The notes under the pieces were generated by a model that searched no databases, was not told the DNA's origin, and was given only the letters and a program-made list of their open reading frames with translations. Of a stretch of DNA of 64,000 bases, positions 37,701-52,700 are shown in pieces. Within the stretch, counting starts at the first letter, position 1, and each line of letters begins with the position of its first letter. Source of the DNA: Toxonevra muliebris (Eukaryota; Arthropoda; Insecta; Diptera; Pallopteridae); contig OY829326.1 in the NCBI GenBank assembly GCA_963691655.1, positions 41,071,989 to 41,135,988 of the forward strand, written 5' to 3'. A program made the translations under genes and the position numbers.

Positions 37701-40700
37701 TAATTACATAAATCATAAAAATCAAAAAATCATTTCGTTTTGAAAACTATTCCACTTTTGCTAATTTAACGGTTAAACGTGAAACGTTATTTGTTACATT
37801 TCTATGCTGAAGTTGCACATAATAATAAATACTGCGCACCGCCGCCAATAATAAGTCAAACAATGGAGAGTTTTAATGCGTCGTCGTCGTCGTCAACACT
37901 TCATTGGTTTGCACAAGTGGGTGGTGGAGATGATGACGCTTTGCAAGGTAGTTGGAAAAATATCAATTAGAATTCCAATTGAATGTAAATTATTTACTGC
38001 TGATAGCTACTGCTCCTAGTTTTTCTGCTTGCATGCTTGTAATCGAAATGCTCGCATCATAATAGCTTTCATTGCTTATACCCGAACCCTCTCCTTCCAA
38101 TGCAGCATGTATTCCTTACAAATGAAAAATGTTTGAACGTTTATTTTTTAATGAATATAAAATTAATAATCACCCGAAAAATGTAGTATTATTAATTACA
38201 AATATGAAATTGATTTTTTTTTTAATCTTTCATGCTAAATCGTTATAATTTAATGTTGTTTATTTGCAAATTGGATGTTATTAAAATCGGGTAAAATTGG
38301 GGAAAAGCAAACTCTATACTTATACATTCTTAATAAGAAATCAAATGAAAAGTGTGCATTTATTTAAAATGTATTTCTTAAAACTCATATTTATTGAAAC
38401 AGTATGAATGATCTCATTATTAGACCATTGTCACATCAATATAATTATTAGATACCAATAGCCTTTTAAATCCTATTTATGTTTGTAAGTCTATTGAAGC
38501 TTAACTTATTAATGTATCCATCTTGTTTGTAGGGCTCTTGTTTAATCCGATATGATATTTTTAGAATGTTATCTTGTTTTCCAATTGATGCGAAGCCATG
38601 CAGAAAACATATAAGTATGCAATGTAAATAATAAAACAATGACATCATAAACAACAATGTTTATCTTTTATATGGTAGATGATATCGAACTTGTTGGTTT
38701 ATATGAGTGTTTTTTTATAGCGGTTATCTCTTCTTTTTATACATAAAATAGAATCATACAACTGCACAGTCATTGATGAATGAAATTTTTTCTGTATTTT
38801 CACTTACTCTCTTCTAAAACTTCATAATAAGAGATTATTTTTCCAATTCAAAAAAGATAACAAATATAATCGTTATCAATCAGGAAGCATTATTTTCTTT
38901 TGTTATTTTGGGAAACGGGTCTCTAATGCAAATTTATCTACCCATGGCAAAATAAAAATATAATCTTGAAAAATATCATTTGTGAAGACTTTGCAGTCTG
39001 CAGACATTTCATTATCCTAAAACATTGAAGTAAGAGTGAGTTTTCCAAAGAGTGTAGTTTCACCAATATCAAGGCATATCTTTGTTACAGGATGTTTTTA
39101 GTGTTATTTTATTTATTCAACCTAAGCTTAGTACAACAGCACAGAATATAAAATATAATTCATAAATAATATAGGTGACTAAGAAAAAAAAATTAATAAT
39201 AATAAAGTAAATTACAAAGTGGACATAAGTATTTAATATAGTGTTAATATAGTGATTTAGTGTTATCTTTGAATTTCTCTTCGCACTTTTGTTTGGAATA
39301 TGCAACGCTTTTCACTTAAAGGTAATATTAAGGAACCGGTAAAAATGTTTGAGCGAAGTTTTCAAAAAATTCAAAACAGTGTCAAAATAGCAATATATAT
39401 TTATTGGACAAAAAATTGTGTAACAACTCCGACTAAAGAGTTAACCGAAAACTTTGAATATTTTGAAAACTAAAATGCTTTGTTATAACTATAGTTCGAC
39501 CTATACCGAATATCTGTAATTTTTGTAGTATTCGACCAAACCCGATACTGATTCCAAATTTACTACATTATTAAGTATATATTTATATAATTGTTTACTA
39601 CAATTGAAAACAAAGTAACCAATAAAGTAATTCGCGCTTTTTATGAACATTCAACATATTTATTTAATAAAATGTAATTTTGAAGCTATTTTTATTGAAA
39701 TTTCCGTTTATTCTTCCTCCTCTACTGCTTTTAAAAAGGGCATAACCAGGGAGCGTGGACCTTTGTGGACTTAAAACTAAGAAAAAATGCAAAATTAAAT
39801 TGCAAAAAAAGACAGAACAAGCACTAAAAACCAAAAAAGACAGAATAAAAGTGAAAAAAGGCACAAAAAACATTTGGAAGACAGTTTCAATTCACAAAAT
39901 TTTTATTTTATATTTTAAGTACTTGGCACTTATTTAATACTAGATTTTCCGATTAAATTACACACCTATTTTTACAGAAACCAGTCATTGAAGGCATTAA
40001 AAAGCTTACTTACATAAAAATTTTAATTTTAAACCGAAAAAATTGAGGCTGAGTAAGCAAGACGGCGCGGCGTCAATCACAAAAAAGAAAAAAAAAAAAG
40101 ACGTAGATAGTCGACAAATAAAGTTGCAAATGCGTTTACGTTTTCCAAAATTTCTACAGCCAGTCCCGTTTTCAACTAAACGGCCAACAATGACCTTGGT
40201 AACATGACGTCCAGCTTTGCCAGTTGTTTCATCAATATAAACGAAAATACGTTTTTCACTAATTTCGGACTTCATTTTTAAAACAACTTCTTCATAGCAG
40301 TCTTGAACATAATTTTTTCGTACTGTGCCCTTATCGGAATGCTTCTTTACGTATTTCTCAAAAAAGCTTTTGAATTTTTGAGTGTAGAGCTTTTTCAACG
40401 GTATATCCCACGTTGGCATCAGTTAAGCATGGTCACCATAAAATTCATTTGTTTTGCCCCCAACATAAGAAGTTATAATTTAGGACTACTTTTTTAAGAT
40501 AAGTTAATATGTTTGTGTTGGTTTACATATTGCTGCACCTAATATTTTATTTGTGATATAACAAAATGTTTCCATCTGTGCTAAAACATCAACAAAATAT
40601 CGGTCATTAAAATTAATATGAGATTAAAAAGGTACAATGGATAGAAACAACAAAAAAAAAAGAAGGCATTTGCTACTAAAAAAAAAAAATACTTGAAAAA

Positions 40701-43700
40701 GGTATCAAAAATTCGAAAAAGTAAAAATTTTCGAAAAATTACAAAAACATAAAATAGAATTTACATATTTGGAATCAAGGAAGCTAGAAACACCTATATA
40801 TTTTATCAGCCATCATGTATAAATTTAAGAGAACTCAAAATTCGATCGAATTCCTCAAATAACGATACTTTCTAAACTGTCTGAAGAAGTAGATATCCTA
40901 AAGTTTCTTGCAAAATTTAAAACTTGAATTGCGTTTTCTGAATAATTGACATTTTGAGTTATGACAGTATTCTATTGTATGCGAGATATACGTATGTTAA
41001 CATGAATTTATATAAAAGAGTTAAAACAGTTTTATACTGTGCGTTAAAAAAAAAATTACAACAGTTTTGGCCGAAACCGTAACCGAATATTTGACTTCAA
41101 TCTGTTTTCACGTTCGCTTTTATTGACAAAAAATATGTAAGGAATTATGTAACAACTAGGTTTGTACTTTTCAATTGGTTCGCTGCAACTAGTGTCAAAC
41201 CAACCCTGACGTTTTAAACTGGCCCAACTGTAAAGTCTATTTTTTTAGGTTTTGCTGAAACCAAACCTGAACTTTTCCATATAAAAAAAAAATTACAAAC
41301 ATATTCCATATCCAATCTTAACCAACATAAAAACAATTCATAAAAATTTATGTGTTTACACAAACAAAAACTAATACTTGGCAAAATAAACAACATTTCG
41401 CGCCTAAAAGTTAAAGCAACTCGCATTTAAAAAGAAGAATTAACACAAGTTGTTAGCTACAATTGAAATCACAGGGAAACTGAAATAAAAAATTTCTTAA
41501 AACAAAAAAAAAAAAACACAAATTTTTAGAAATTGGATCCGTGATTTTTACATGAAACTGGCCTAGCCCAAACACGAAAGTTCGGTCGTCCACTAGCTGC
41601 AACTGAGGGTTTTCGTTCTAAGTAGAAATACAGTTTTTAAGGAAAATAATATTTTCTTAAAAAAGTACTATTTATATCTGATTTGATTAAATGCTTCTTT
41701 AAATACCATCCATGCATTTGCAGGTATTCAGATTCAGTTTCCCAAAATTCAAAAGATCATCATTTTTTGAAACTTCAATATTCGAATTCAGTCTAATTCA
41801 ACCATATAGATAATACAATAAAATATTAAATGTTTATAGTACATTTGCGTCTTATCATTTACCGCCACCACTTCAATTTGAAAGTACACACAGTTATTCT
41901 TGAAAGGTTAAAACGCAATTTCGCTAATTATACAAATTACAATTATTATTATATGGTACAATTCAGCTTTAGAGAACATTCCATGTAAAAAATTATGGTT
42001 TGGGTAATTTGAACTTTATTTAAAGTTTGTTCGCTAACGAGTAATCACTATTTAGGGGCAAGATAGTTTTCTTCATATTTGAATGGTGTTATTCATTACT
42101 GAGCAACTGTTAAATATTTTAAAAGCTTAATATAAGTAATACAATTTATTCAATGTCAATAAACAGTAGAGAATTCTACATTGCTATATTTGTATAGTAT
42201 GAGTAGCATAGCAAAATGTACAATGATAATTAAAAGTTGACCTAAATCACTTTGCGAATATTCATACTACAATTCATATAATAATATTGATGACGTAAGT
42301 GCCGTCTGAAAAAAAAGAAGAAAATAATAATAGAAAAATCTCAAGAATTTTAGTATGTAGTTAAGTTTGCAGCAAATAATATTAGAAAATCGCATTTAGC
42401 CGGCAAAAAACAACTACAGCGGCAAACAATTGAAGGCAACGACAACGGCAACAGTAAAGAATAAAGAACGGAGCGAAATGAGAAGTCTGGTGGAGTGAGC
42501 AGTAGAGCGAGTTTCTATTTTATTGATTATTTTGATGATAATTTACCACATGAACAATTCTTCATATTGCTCACTAGCGCTCTGTTTAAAAAAGTTGAAA
42601 AGAAAAGGAAATAATATTCTAGGTCTCGTCACAAAACAAAAAAAAAGCAAAAATAGCGAACGCTTTCCAATTCTTCTTTGCACTTTGCTCAAAATTTAGA
42701 ATTATACTTTCAAATTACACGCTGCTACTTCAGTGTTGGTTGCTTTAGTTTAGCAGCGTAGGTTGGCAGTTTTTTTTTTGTTTATTTCTTTGTTTGTCTT
42801 ATGCTAAACAAAAATAAAAAGTAGAAAACTCCAAATAGAGCAGCAATGCCAGTTTAAATATTTGTATGTGTATATCGATACTTGCAGTGCAAACTATTTC
42901 AGAAATAATAATCTTTCCATATCGAGAATACATAATTATTTTGGCATTTTCCATTGAGATAAGAGAGAACAAATGTTTTGAACATGCTTGAAGGAAATTA
43001 ACATGTAAATTTGGGTAAAAATGTGTGAAAATAATGAGAATATATCATGACTCATCAATAAATACATTTACAATCACCATTTCAAATTTTAGTACTGAAA
43101 TGAACCATGATTTTGGCATCCATAGTTAAAAATTATTAAATCTGATGCGTTGATGATGAATGTTCCATTTAACTTTATTTGATTAATTATAATATAATAA
43201 CGTCGTTGCAGAACATTTTCAATAACTTTTCTTTATTATGTGCTATTCTTTTCGAAAGTTAAAAATGTCTCCAGTTGTTGTTACAGATAGACCGATAGTA
43301 GTAATATTGAATGGGTATAAGTGAAGCAATTGCCTCAGCTCTTCACATTACATTAGTGTATAAATATATCACATATAACATGAATGGGTGCGAAAGGCTT
43401 GGCATAGGCTCTTAACCCTTAGAAGCATAGCGAAAATCTACGTTCCCACCTCGCTTTTTTTTTTTTGGTGGTTACTTGGCAATAAAGGACCATAACAAAC
43501 GCTCAGAACGCTCTATCAGTTGTTGTACCAGTTTTATAAATAAACAAATGCGAGAAGAAACAGAAACTACGATTTTTTGCAAAGAATTATTTTTGACGAG
43601 ATTTTTTTTTTAATCATTTTTACAAACTTAACAAGAACAAGGTTTTCAAGATATCTGATTACGAATTCAGTTCGAAAATTTAATTTGACCAGCTTTGGAG

Positions 43701-46700
43701 ACATCGATCCAAAATGGTGAATTTGAAAATATGCATGCAGCTTCTATGAATGAAGGTTGATGCAGAGCAAGATGAATTTATACAAGGTGAAGTTGCCAGC
43801 AACTCATTCTTCTTTCTTCATGGTCAATACCACTGGCTGCCGAAATCATGGTTTACTTTTGATTGTTTGTTTATATGGCCGCAGTGTGTTGTTATTAGGA
43901 GTTTTTCTTTATTAGCTCTGAGCCGAGCACTAGTTGTCAAAAAACGTAATCGTGTTTCTTTTTAGCTCTGAGCACTCAGAGTAAACGTAATTGGTTACAT
44001 TCAGAAGACACACCGGAGGCTCAACATATTGAGATTAAATTTGCTTCTGCTGCGTATATACATTTTGTATCTTCTGAATAGCATGATGCATCATTTGCCA
44101 AATTTTTGAGAAACGGCTGTTTTATTTTTTGAGAAATAAAAAAAGTGAAAAAATTTTCATTTTATCAAAGACAAAAATTATATATATTTTTTTAACTATA
44201 AGCCAGAAACCTGCGCCGAGCGGCTTACAGTCAACTACGCACCGCCGCTTTGTTTTTACTTGCTGCCGGCCTAGATTTATCGGCTAAGCCATACTCACTG
44301 TACTAATGAACGACAAACTTCAGAATATGAATTAAATAACATTAAACAGATAAATTTGTTTATAATAGGACTGTTTAAAATATTTATATATTATATATAG
44401 TATTTTTATATCAGCCGCCGAAACAAAAAAAAAATATCGGCTACCACCCACCGTCTAAAAATCGCCAAACCGCCTATAAATAAAAATAGACGGCGCAGGT
44501 CTTTTAAGACAACATGTTGGCCCGAAAGAGCAGAAATATAATATGATGGAAAAATGGCGTCGAATTGCCAACAGCTCCACGGAGCAGAAATTCACAACAA
44601 CCCATTCAGAAGTCACACACGCCACAGTTGCGCAGCAGCTGTACCTTCTGAATGCATCCATTGTGTTTCTTTTTGTGATCAGAGCGCGCTCAGAACGTGC
44701 TCAGAAGAAATTGACAGAGCAGACAGCACGATTAAAAATAATATTTGGACAGAATACAAAAAAATTTTTAAATGGCGGACAAGGGCTGAGAATAATTAAT
44801 TTATCCATTTTGCACAAAAAAGATCAAAACAATTGAAAAAAATTTAGTTGAAAAATAAACTTAATTATAAAAAGCTGTTATCTGACAGTTCGTGCTCTAT
44901 GCGTTTTAAAATTAAATCAGAGTTGTCAGAGTATGCTCGGAGCGTGCTCGGTGTGCTCGTGCTCTACTCTACTCCGTGGTCTGAGTTAAAAAAGAAAAAC
45001 GCCTATTATCTTCGTGTTAGCAGATTTTGACATTTAATAGTATCCGACGCAACAACAGAGATGTGTTGTTTTTGCCAAAGTGGAATTGTTGTAATCTTGT
45101 CATCACCTTATACATAATTTCACGATAATGCAGAGTATATACGGGTATTGTGAAACTAATTCGAGGCCATGCTTACATTAAATTTTCGTCTCGGGATACT
45201 TAATCAGCAACCCCGAAAATATGTGAATTCTGAATTCGGGACAAAAATGTCACTGCAATCTCGCGGAAAATGTGTGCTTATAAATTATAATGTACTGTTA
45301 AATTCAAAAAGACAAACTTTGTCTTGAAAATTTCTATCCTTGCAAAATTTTCATGGAATAAGATATAGATAAGTCGGTATAGGCCGATTATAAAACCTTT
45401 TTTTTTGCTAGATACGCTTTAAAAAATTATTAATATTTTCCTGCTAATGTTTGCTTACAAATATACATACATACGAGTGGCTTTCATAATTGTATTTAAA
45501 ATTTGCGAACTCTTATATTTTCTGTCTTACTGGGTACATTCCACTTGGCTTTAATTTGAAATGCTACGCTTCTTCTACACATGTATGAATCAAAGAAAGA
45601 AACGAAAAAAAAAAAACGCTCGATTGCTCACATTACCATATTCATACCATATCTTACCGTATCTACTACATTTTAAATTACTGTAAAATCTAGAAACAGA
45701 TTTTTAAATGTAAACCTACACTTAGACATACTTAGCCAATTGAATTCAATGCCAAAGTAGTAATTCATTAAGATATTACTGGGAGAATGAGCGATTCAAG
45801 TAAGTAAACTTACTCTTAAGTGAGTCATTTAAATTTGCATCAGTATTTTTAACTCGCACATACCGAACGATATGCAAATATATCCCAGCAAAAAAACTGG
45901 TATTGAGATTATATTAGTTTTAGAGATGAGCAGAAGTATTCAGCCCGTTTGGTAATTGTGTTCTGTTCTGCTTACTTCATATGACGCTGATATACTTATT
46001 TCATCGATTTTCGTATCAAATTGGAATGCTTGATAAAAGCCAAGCAGTTTGGGTACGTGGCTTTCTAAAACCAAGTTTTTATTGAATTTTTTTATTTTTT
46101 TTTGTAATTCTTCGCATTTAGATAAATTCTAGAACTGCGTTTTCAAGAAATATTTGCATACTTTACTGCTGGGCAACAAAGACAGCTGTCAGCGAAAAGG
46201 TTCTTTCAATATGTGCGTAATAACACACACGCATAACTATGCCATTACTTAATTTCTGCATGTGCTCTTCTTTCTCCCAATCATTTAGTTGCTATTTTGT
46301 AGAATGTTTTGCTAGTATTACTGGTTGGTGACGCAGTCAGGTGCGATTGTTATTGCTCTCTCCGATAACGGCCAGCACCTTGTTACTTACATATTTACTT
46401 GTACTAATGCAAAATGAGTTGAATTAAATACAAAAAATTAACACAATTATTTTCTCTTTTTCTTTTCTTCTGTTTTTTATCACATCTTTATTTGCGCTCT
46501 CTTTTGACTGACTTGATTCAAATTTCGTTATGGAAATATCTTTCATCTGCTCGTGTGTTTCTTTAACAAAACTATGCATATGAATATGTGTGCGTGTGTA
46601 TTTGTTGGTTGCGTTTTCTACTTTGCACTCATGTGGCGGCGGCGCCGACATCACTATATATGCAACAAAATCAACCAATAGTTTCCAAAGACCGTGACGA

Positions 46701-49700
46701 GAAACTAAGATTGACAAGGGAACGTCAAAATGAAGAAAGACAAAGGAAAATCGAAGAGTTGAAGGCACAAGCCGAAGCGGCACAAAGATACCGAGAACAG
46801 AAGGAAGAAGAGCGACGTCGTCGTTTCGAAGAGATTCGAAGTCGCGAGTCGGAGAAACGTCACCAAGTCGAAGAACGTAAACGAGTAATTATGGAAGCTG
46901 AAAAAGAACGTCGTGAATACATTTTAAGAAAAAATCAGGTAAAAAATGTTGGTCCAATAAAATAACAATTACAATTTCAATAATGAATGCCAAATTTTCC
47001 ATTCGTAGGAAAGAGAATCCAAATTAGAAACAAAGAAACGTGACAAAAGTTCATATGGTTTTGCCTTTGGTTCATCTACGCCTCGTTTATTAGAACCGGA
47101 TTTTGGTTTGGTATCGCCGAGTACATTTTGGGGTCATCGACGGTAACTTTCTCTTCAAAATTGAACGCAATCCAAAAGCGTTTTCCACATTATTTCTATT
47201 TATCATCTGGTTCGTTTGTTCATGTTTTTAATCAATTTTACATTTCAGCTCAACTTCAATTTCTAATGTTGCTGGTGCATCACTCTCACGTCGAAGTTCA
47301 GAACGTGAACTTGCCGACAGTGGTTCGAAAAAGCGTGCAACATCGGCCAGTGGCACAGATAGACACGATGGTAAGTCATTTCAGTGCACCACCACAGTAT
47401 CTTGTATCTATATTTGCACACAGAAGTGCAGCCCACTTTTGTGTGCGACACACCTAAGCGTTATCCTTATGTAGCTACATATAAATTAAGCACTGCAACG
47501 CTGTCGTCGTTGTTTGCAGTTTTTCTTTTGCAATTTTTTTTTTATAAATGTCAATTATTTTCCTTTTTGAAACCCACGTTATTAATTTATTTTAATTTTT
47601 ATATATACTTACTTTGCAGTAAACTTTTTCATATTCTATCTCGTGATAAGTTTTTGTTAGACAATTGTAGTACATACACCTATATTAATGTATGTACATA
47701 TCACTGTATTTAATGTATGTGTGTGTAAATGAGTTAATATCCTCTTCCCTCGTTCTATTGCAGAATCTTATATTCATGTCAATGAACTTGTTAGTAGCTG
47801 TCTTACTATTTAAAATTAAAAATAGAATTTAAAGTTTTATTTTGCGACGAGGACGGTTTAAAAATTCATAATAATAAATTGCATATGCTTTTCGACAATA
47901 TTTATAGGTAGTATGAAAGCATGTAATACTTGCTTTGTTATGTATCGAACGGGAACGCACTGCCATAGTGATTATAGCCTAGATTTTAATGCAGGCCCTT
48001 CGCAATTTACTGATCTTAATCTGAACGAACTGCTATAAAGTTTATAAAATTTAAACTTTTTAGCTAATTCTTTTTTGCGCCTAAAAATTCAAACTATATC
48101 AATATGAAACTGAAACTTCCTAGAGTCTTTAATGGAAAAGTATCAATAACAAAATGCTATTTTAAAAATTATTTACACAGTCCTCGTAATTTTATTGAAT
48201 TTTCAGTTTTTGTCGCACGTGAGGTTTTTCAAATGCCCTTTTGATTTTTACCTATATGTACGATTATGATTTTTTTATTTTTGAATGAGCAGCATCACAA
48301 TAATTCGTTCTTATATAAACGAGTAATTTTTATATTATTTTGTGCATAATTCATATGAAATATAAATATATCACATCACAATCATCACAACAGATCATCG
48401 TCGGAAATCATCATCCATGTACGAGGTTTTGAATTGGGGATATTCGAATGATGAACCTCCAAAACGTTTTAGTCTTTCAATTGTTGGGAGTGAAATTAAT
48501 ATTGATGAACCTCCTCTTCCACCACCACCTACATCATCAAGTATTCGCACTTTTGCCAACACCAACAACAACAACACCGCGCACGCGCACAAACAATATT
48601 CCAATCACTTAACTACTACTGATAATGATACATCAACAACAACAAATCACATTACAACCAGATATAGTCGTTCAGCCACCAAGGGTGAGGGTGCATCTGA
48701 AAAATCTGACATTTCTTTTGTTTTTTCTTGTTTTTCTAACTTGTTTGCGCATCCGCATTTGAATCTTAACTTGTATGTTTGTACAGATGCTATGCATCCC
48801 TAAAATTGTGCCCGAATGAAAAAAACAATTCCGATTGATATAATCAAAAAGTCTCTGCTCGAGCATAACTAGGCTTGCCTTTTTTTTTTTTTTTTTTGTT
48901 TTTACATAACCGCATGATTAAATTCGATCGAACCAGCAATTATTTAATCTTTAGTTAATAATTTTTAGGACTTTTGTTACCATAAGTTCCAACCAATATT
49001 CGAAACGTTTTAAACCCTAATTATATTGTAGTTACTGTGATATCGTATCTAATTGTTTTAAGCTTTTCTTCAAAAGAAAATAATAGAAAACAAATTTCAA
49101 ATTACGCATGTTTTGCTACTAAAATATGTCCCTTTTTGTTGCTTCGTACTTTAACATCGTGTTAAATTTAATTTAAATTAATTATCTGAGAACCAACCTC
49201 TAACCACAATTATGTAAAAACATTTTATTACACAATCACATACAAATTTACAGAAGATAATGTTGACACATCACAAATCGTGTTTCGAAGTGTGGCCCGA
49301 AGAAAAACCGATCTTATGCCAACTATACCCAGTCCAAGGGATGGGCATGGGCATCATTTTGGTTCCAGATCCTCATTGAGCACCACACCCAGGACGCCAG
49401 GTAAGCAAATCCAACAACATCTGCACGTTCATCTTCAACAACAGCAACAACGAACAACAAGTTCAATGCATACTCAAAAGAAACCTTACATCCATTATGC
49501 ATACATGTGTTTAGTAACACGCAAACGCCAATCCTTGTCTCTTTTGTCTACTGCAATGCTAATCTTGAAGAAGATTACCGTAGCCTTCTGCATTCTCAAG
49601 TTTGAACAATAAACGTCCAACTATTTCCCTTTTTCACGCTCATATTTAAGCATATTTTTCTATAAGTTTCTTCTTACATATTCTGATATTCTGTCTATAA

Positions 49701-52700
49701 TACACCACTTTGCCTTTTAATCGCTTTTGCGCTATTTTCTATTTTGGTTTATTCCAATGAATTGGAATGATTCTATTTTTTGCTACCACGAAAGAAGATG
49801 ATCAATATATTCTGGAATGCGCTTATTTTAATTATGCTCTTATTTATTTTTTTTTAATGAATGAAAAAACAAATACAACGCTTAGCTTTTCAGCGCATTA
49901 ACCACCCAGCACCCAATCAGTTATAACAATAAGATGTGATGATTTTAGTTTAGGAATTCTTAAAAAAACTGAAACATAAATACCTTAATTTTTTGAATAC
50001 TACAATATTGAATGAAGTTTGAATTAAAGACATTAATGCCGAGGTAAAATTCACAACATTTTCTACTAAGTTTGAAGTTCACTTACAAATTTTATTTCAT
50101 TTAAATTTAAATGCATTTTTTTCTATTGTGTTGTTTAGATTTTAGACATAGTTGCACATTAGAATGCACTGTGTGGCATAGCAATAGGTCTGCTAGTCTA
50201 CAAAATAACTGTTACTAGTATTATTGTTTTTACTGGAAATCAGTTTGCGTACGCAAAAAAAAAAATAGTACGTAAAAGAGAGCGAAATGGAGAGTAAATT
50301 GTCTTCGTGATAGTTTTTTTTTCAAATTTCAACAAGGGAAATTTCTACTAGTAAAAATAAAGTCAGTTAGTTAACTTTTTGAGAGATTTCAGACAGCAAG
50401 AGAAAATTTTATCAAAAAGAGAAAATAATACAAAAATGTAAACAGGAAACCACAAAAATGTGCACACATCAGATGTTCAGCGCTGTTGAAAACTTTACTT
50501 AAATTTACTTGAAAATGAAGAAAAAGCTGCAAGATAATTGCTCACCTACAACTTATAAACGCACTTGATTAGAAGTAAATTGACTAATTTTTATTAATAT
50601 ATTTATAGGTAGAAAAAAATAAACTACTATTTCACAGTTGATTATATGCACATGTGTGTCTGTGTTTATTACTTTTTATTCACCCAAATTTTTCAAGTAA
50701 AATCTAGTAAAAGTGAGCACATAGAGCGCTTACTCTCTCCGTCTAGCTCTTATTTACTAGATTTTGTTATTAACGCAAGCTTTTCGAGTAAATAGTAGTT
50801 AAACGAGTAAAAATAATGGAAAGTTTCACGCAAGGTGAATTTATGTAGAAGGTGATAGCAGCAGGGCTTTGTTGTTGTCTCTACATGTCGCCATTATGTC
50901 CACAATAAAGATATGTTGTTAGTGTCTTGTTGTACGGCTGATTTTGGCATTTAATGATATCCGATACAACAATAAAGATGTGTTGTTTTCGCCGAGGTAA
51001 ATTTGTTGTAATCTTGCCATCACCTTATACATAATTTTACCATGACTGGTCACTCCACCTTACATAAATTCACCTTGGTTTCACCTTAACGAAAAGGTCT
51101 AAAGTAAGTAAAGAAAAAAGCTGTGTTTGACTGGAAAATTGTCAAAGTATTTTTCGTTTTTGTCAAATATTTATGGGAATTTGTTTAAAAATATGATAAA
51201 GTACAAGTGCAACTCCAATACGAGCGAATTAAATTTCAACAATTTGCACTTAATTTCTGTATGCTGCATCTGCAAAATTAATAAAATTTTAACCTCGAGC
51301 TTTCTTGCATTTTCCATTACTTTTATTTTAAATGTAAACAGTCAAATATAACTTTTTAAATAATTGAAAAATTTTATTTCTTTTAAACAGCTATTTTCAT
51401 ATATCTGCTTTCAAATTTCACTAGTTTTCACTTCGCATACTTTCCCAGATTTTGTTGCTGGTAAAGTACGCTAACAGACCAAATATGTTTCATAAAGGTT
51501 TTAGTTTATATGAGAGAAATGAACATAAAATGAATTAACTCTAGATATGTGTATTTATCTGGAATGGTTTATTTGTCCAGTTACTAGTTTGACATACATT
51601 AACTAAATATTTAGCTTAAAATCAACACAAATGAAATTCTTGCTCAATGATTTGGCAACCCACTGTAGCTAGTGTCATACTTAGCTCTCCATTTTCTGGC
51701 ATAACTTGACTGATTATGTTTAGCTAAGCACATTTGTGCGCTCTATAGTTTACTCGAAAGATATTTTTTTAATTGCGTCAATTCAATCCGATCCAAATAG
51801 ATCCAAGATTTGTAATCATAGCTGTGCCACACAGTTTGTTTTTCTTTATTATTACGTTATTTGAAAATTATTAAACTCCTAACAGATTGTGTCGTGCACT
51901 TTTATTAAATATTTTCTTTAATTTGCATTAAATTAATAATAAAAATCTATTTTAATGTTGTTGTAATTTGTTGTCACCGTTTCTTGGTGTACATTTACAC
52001 CATGCACATAAATCTATGGACACATTCACGGATAACGTTTTGTTTAGCAGATTTTCTTCCTTTATTTACTATTATTTAAAACGATTATCATCAAACAATA
52101 TACATATCAAAAAAAAAAAAAAAAAAAATATTTATACAAATTCTAAGACAAAATCACTTCATATTCAACTTTCAATATCCTTCCCATCTTCATTTTCATC
52201 GTATTACCTTAAAAAACAACAGTGGTGCGCGCCTACTCGATGAATCGTTTGGATCAATTGGCGCAACCAATTCGTCGCAATGGCGAACATATACGCGCGA
52301 TTCTCGAACGTGAACGACGCGAACAAATGGAAATGCTTGATGAAACCGAATCGCTTGGCGGTGGGCGACGTCGCACCAAGAAAAACGTTGCCAACACTTC
52401 AAGTGCCAGTGCCGGCGGTGGAGACTTGATGTCACGCAGCATGACACATTTGGCTGGAACAAGTCGTGGAAAATATTCGCTGGGTGGCGGCATCTCAACC
52501 AATTTCCGTCCACTGGGCAGTGGCGCTGCCGGCAACAGAGATACAACCTGTAAAAGTATGTCACAACTAACAAATACATGGTCGAGCACGCCACCACGCT
52601 CCAATATAGGCTTACAAACTGCTGCAACTAAAAAATATCTACAATCATCATTTGCTTCTTCATCATCTGCAACTAAAAGAGGCCAGCAACATTTTACTAA

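Noticed and set aside
52196..52627. Minus-strand frames of 116-143 codons opposite an ens exon
   Set aside because: They are antisense shadows of the 540-base ens coding exon.
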